NCBI GenBank assembly: GCA_016584305.1
Contig: JACEEZ010019081.1
Span: 596,001 to 660,000, forward strand
Length of the DNA stretch: 64,000 nt
Direction of reading: 5' to 3'
From: Chionoecetes opilio
Lineage: Eukaryota; Arthropoda; Malacostraca; Decapoda; Majidae
In this document: positions 59,877-64,000 of the stretch, in pieces
How positions within the stretch are numbered: position 1 is the stretch's first letter
How the letters are laid out: each line of letters begins with the position of its first letter
Made by a program: the position numbers and the translations under genes
Notes under the pieces: model-generated
Told to the model about the DNA's origin: nothing
Seen by the model: the letters and a program-made list of their open reading frames with translations, nothing else
Databases searched by the model: none

Positions 59877-62800
59877 TAGCCGCAAAGCCGCCCTCTGGGC
59901 GGCCTTTTTGGCTAGCTCCTGCGGAGGGCTATTGGTGGGCCTTCGGCCCACCAAACACAGACTCTCCAGATAGCCCCTTCTAGCTTTCCTGAAATCATGG
60001 ATGTAGAAATGTATGTATTAACGCCAACCCATTCACATCACCCCCAACCATTCACTCACCCATTACCCATCACCCCCGACCATTCACTCACCCATTACGG
60101 CTATTGGTGGGCCTTCGGCCCACCAACACAGACTCTCCAATAGCCCCTTCTAACTTTCCTGAATCATGGATGTAGAAATTTTATGTATTCCCCCCACCCT
60201 TCACTCACCCATTACCCATCACCCCCCACCCATTCACTCACCCATTACCTATCACCACACACCCATTCACTCATCCATTACCCATCACCCCCCACCTATT
60301 CCCTCACCCATCCCCATCACCCCCAACCCATCACCCCCCACCATTCACTCACCCATAACCCATCACCCCATCCTTTTCACTGACCCATTACCCATCACCC
60401 TACATCAAGGTTTCCTCAATTCTCGAAACCCCCAAATTTTTTTTTAACAATTCTCGCTAATAGGCTCATAAAAAAAAATAAAAAAGTAATCGGATCATCT
60501 CATAAGTGGGCTTAAAACCTTCCCCTGGTCGAGCTGGTTCCAAAACTGTGACTATGATGGGATTCCGCCGGGGGCGGCACCTATCGCGGACAGACAGACA
60601 GACAGACAGACACACACTTTCGCTTATATTATTACTAGCCGCAAAGCCGCCCTCCGGGGGGACTTTTTGGCTACCCCTGCGGAGGGCTATTGGTGGGCCT
60701 TCGGCCCCCACCTGTGTTTGGTGGGCCTTCGGCCCACCAAACATGGACTCTCCAAAATAGCCCCTTCTAACTTTCCTGAAATTCATGGTTTGTAAATGTA
60801 TGTATTCCCCCCACCCATTCACTCGCCCATTACCCATCACCCCCCACCTATTCACTCACCCATTACCCATCACCCCCCACCCATTCACTCACCCATTACC
60901 CATCACCCCCCCCCATTCACTCACCCATTACCCATCACCCCCCACCCATTCACTCACCCATTACCCATCACCTCCCACCCATTCACCCCACCATTACCCA
61001 TCCCACACACCCATTCACTCACCCATTACCCATCACCCCCCACCTATTCCCTCACCCATCACCCCCCCACCCATTCACTCACCCTCACCCCACACCCATT
61101 ACCCATCACCCCACCCTTTTCACTCACCCTTACCCATCACCCTACATCAAGGCTTTCCTCAATTAGAGAGACTAAAACTCGAGAAATTTGCCAGTGGTCG
61201 CTGGCAGTTTTAACTCAAAGGTTGGTCTACTGTGTTTTCCCTCCGCGACTAATATTTTTCATAAATCAATTTCGCGATGAATATTGATGCACCGCATCTG
61301 AATACTAAAAAAGAACGTTCTTCTGTTGTTTTTGTAAGTGTATGCATGACAGGGCATTACGATTGAACGTTCTATAATAGCAATTTAATGCAAATTACTC
61401 GCCTCGAGTAGCAAAGTTTAAATATATTTTTAACATGTATATTGTGGCATGTAAAATTTGGGCGATGTCACACTGTTTTCCCTAAGACAGTACTGCTGCG
61501 TCTGGCAAACGCTTGTCAAAATACAATAAGCAATGCCTTGGAAAAACGAAGAATAAAGAATGCCGAAATCGGCTTGTTGCTGCGACAATGTAGGTTATAA
61601 TTGTGGAGGCGACACGCCGCGGCGGGGAGATTAAATCAAAACATTGCTACTTCACGCGTCGACTCATTGCACTTCCAGGCTTTCTATCTGATTGATACAA
61701 AATAATAACAGGAACATATGACTGCCTAGGTATAGATAACTTCTAAACATACTTTTATTGACTGTATAATATCTAGAGTAACATTTCCTCGCCTCCTCAA
61801 CTATAACCTACTTGGTTTTATTTTGGTTATTATACAATGTTTTACAAAATCAGGCTTCTATACAATATACATATAGAAGAAAATCTTTCTTAAAATTATA
61901 CTTTTGTGTTTTTAAGTGCAGTGGAATAAGCCCATATTTTTTCTTTCAAGTTGACCAACTTTTCACCAAATTGTGAGTTAAAACTGCCAGCGACCCCCGG
62001 CATTTCGGGGTTGCAGTTCTCTCTAATTCTCCAACCCACTTTTGTTTTCACAATTCTCGCTAATAGGCTGCTAAAAAAAAAAAAAAAAAAAAGTGATCGG
62101 ATCAAACTCATAAGTGGGCTTATGACCTTCCCCTGGTCAACCTGATTCCAAAAATGTGCCATATGAAGGTGTTTGCGCCACGGGGGGCGGAACCTATACC
62201 ACACACACACACACACACACAGACAGACACACTTTCGCTTATATTATTACTAGCCGCAAAGCCGCCCTCCGGGCGGACTTTTTGGCTAGCTCCTGCGGAG
62301 GGCTATTGGGGGCCGAACCTGTGTTTGGTAGCCCTTCGGCCCACCAAACATGGACTCTCCAGATAGCCCCTTCTAACTTTCCTGAAATCATGGATGTAGA
62401 AATGTAATGTATTCCCCCCACCCTTCACTCACCCATTACCCATCACCCCCCCCCCATTCACTCACCCATTACCCATCACCCCCCACCCTTCCTCACCCAT
62501 TAAACCCCTCACCCACACCCATTCACCACCCATTACCCATCACCCACACACCCTTTTACTCACCCATTACCATCACCCCCCCCCATTCACTCACCCATTA
62601 CCCATCACCCCCCACCCATTCCCCTCACACATTACCCCTCACCACACACCCATTCACTCACCCCCTTACCCATCAACCCCCCACCCATTACCCATCACCC
62701 CCCCCCATTCACTCACCCATTACCCATCGCCCCCACCCATTCCCCATCACCCCCCACCCATTCACTCACCCATTACCCATCCCACACACCCATTACCCAT

Positions 62801-63468
62801 CCCCCCCCCACCCATTCACTTTACCCATTACCCTCACCCCCCACCCATTCACTCACCCATTACCCATCACCACACACCCATTCACTCACCCATTACCCAT
62901 CACCCCCCACCCCTTCACTCACCCATTACCCATCACCACACACCCATTCACCACCCATTACCCATCACCCCCCACCCATTCACTCAAACCCATTACCATC
63001 ACCACACCCCATTCACCTCACCCATTACCCATCACCCCCCACCATTCACTCACCCATTACCCATCACCACACACCCATTCACTCACCCATTACCCATCAC
63101 CCCCCACCCATTCACTCACCCTTACCCATCACCACACACCCATTCACTCCCCATTACCCATCACCCCCCACCTATTCCCTCACCCATCACCCATCACCCC
63201 CCACCCATTCACTCACCCATCACCCCACACCCATTACCCATCACCCACCCCTTCACTCACCCATTACCCATCACCCTACATCAAGGCTTCCTCAATTCTC
63301 GCAACCCACTTTTGTTTTCACAAATTTTCGCTAATTTGGCTGCTAAAAAAAAAAAAAAAAAAATTATCGGATCATCTCATAAGTGGGCTTATGACCTTCC
63401 CCTGGTCACCTGATTCCAAAAAAGTGCCATATGAGGTGTTTGGCGCCACGGGTGGGCGGAACCTATAC

Positions 63469-63507
<39 letters not shown>

Positions 63508-63704
63508 GACAGACAGACACACTTTCGCTTATATTATTATAGATAGATTACCCATCACCCCCCACCTATTCCCTCACCCATCACCCATCACCCCCAACCC
63601 ATCACCCCCCACCCATTCACTCACCCATCACCCCACACCCATTACCCTCACCCCACCCATTCACTCACCCATTACCCATCACCCTACATCAAGGTTTCCT
63701 CAAT
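59875..63704. repeat. Composite tandem array: hairpin head, 33-bp minisatellite, AT-rich tail
   Basis: Each unit has three parts. The head carries two strong hairpins, GCCGCCC(T)CCGGGCGG and GGTGGGCCTTCGGCCCACC. A block of 33-base repeats follows (CCCATTACCCATCACC, then CCCCACCCATTCACTCA; 60015-60400, 60808-61140, 62413-63280, 63548-63685). The tail ends with an A-run, GACAGACAGACACAC and TTTCGCTTATATTATTA. Full heads start at 59875, 60633 and 62248; a partial head is at 60097 and a headless unit at 63546. Long Pro/His/Ser/Thr frames are artefacts. The origin of the unit is unknown. Confidence 0.92.
61165..62024. mobile_element. 860-bp inverted-repeat element inserted in the array, AATT duplication
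   Basis: AGAGAGACTAAAACTCGAGA and GTCGCTGGCAGTTTTAACTC near 61165-61215 are inverted near 61975-62024 (arms about 55 bases, roughly 80% alike). AATT lies directly outside each end (61161-61164, 62025-62028). Units without the element read CCTCAATTCTCG there, confirming an insertion with a 4-bp duplication. AT-rich interior, no frame. Confidence 0.87.
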
Positions 63705-63705
63705 T

Positions 63706-64000
63706 AGAGAGAACTGCAACTCCGAAATGCCAGTGGTCGCTGGCAGTTTTAACTCACAATTTGGTGAAAAGTTTGGTCAAATTGAAAGAAAAATATGGCT
63801 TATTCCACTGCACTTAAAAAACAAAAGTATAATTTTAAGAAAGATTTTCTTCTATATGTATATTGTATAGAACCTGAGTCTGTAAAACATGCATTTAACC
63901 AAATAACCAAGTAGGTTATAGTTGAGGAGGCGAGGTAAATGCTACTCTATGATATTATATAGTCAATAACGTATGTTTTAGAAGTTATCTATACCTAGGC
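63706..64000. mobile_element. Second copy of the AATT element, opposite orientation, cut by the window end
   Basis: After CCTCAATT (AATT at 63702-63705) the sequence AGAGAGAACTGCAACTCCGA and what follows equals the inverse complement of the right half of the 61165-62024 element. It continues to the last base (inverse of 61723-61742). The insertion point in the array unit is the same as for the first copy, but the element is flipped. Confidence 0.88.

Noticed and set aside
62407..63546. 379-codon Pro/His/Ser/Thr frame
   Set aside because: It is a readout of the 33-bp minisatellite and the CA tail; no unique domain.
59875..63704. CRISPR-like array
   Set aside because: Repeats are directly adjacent with no unique spacers, lie in eukaryotic DNA, and vary in length.

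Overview
The window looks like nuclear DNA of a decapod crustacean (crab or shrimp type). This is inferred from very long (TC)n, (AC)n and (TA)n tracts, a short run of the arthropod telomere-type pentamer, invertebrate LINE, SINE, MULE and hAT families, and one intron-rich gene whose protein is plainly animal. No search was run, so the species is open.

The only well-supported cellular gene is GPAM, mitochondrial glycerol-3-phosphate acyltransferase 1, on the + strand. Twelve coding exons lie between 35513 and 45169. All four acyltransferase motifs and the stop codon are present. The N-terminal exons were not found, and exon 7 carries a one-base frameshift in this sequence. Its introns hold a LINE, several small inverted-repeat elements and a minisatellite. 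A spliced 3' UTR reaching about 53.2 kb is possible.

Nearly everything else is mobile or repetitive. Region by region: 1-5 kb, a decayed RTE-like LINE (-) and microsatellites. 7-16 kb, miniature inverted-repeat elements, tandem duplications and long CT/CA tracts. 17-19 kb, AT-rich DNA with one weak candidate exon. 20.9-23.4 kb, a decayed MULE transposase gene split by a 1.3-kb inverted-repeat element. 24-26 kb, a truncated CR1-like LINE next to telomere-like pentamers. 28-30 kb, a tRNA-derived SINE, a 40-bp hairpin insertion and a hAT remnant with a perfect 8-bp target duplication. 30.8-34.6 kb, tandem repeats and a 1.07-kb palindrome. 35.5-45.2 kb, GPAM. 45.8-52.1 kb, two abutting TTAA elements, one holding a CR1-like LINE whose ORF1 has an SGNH esterase fold. 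53.7-54.5 kb, a third TTAA element. 55-58 kb, SINE pieces and two more tiny hairpin insertions. 59.9-64 kb, a composite tandem array of hairpin heads, 33-bp minisatellites and AT-rich tails.

The most interesting signal is a set of four extremely short insertions (30, 37, 40 and 60 bp) that begin CAAGG, end CCTTG and fold on themselves. Three have perfect 8-bp direct repeats on both sides, and one sits inside a SINE where removing it restores normal A-box to B-box spacing. They behave like hAT-type elements reduced to little more than their termini. I saw no CRISPR array, true tRNA or rRNA gene, or prokaryotic-style operon.
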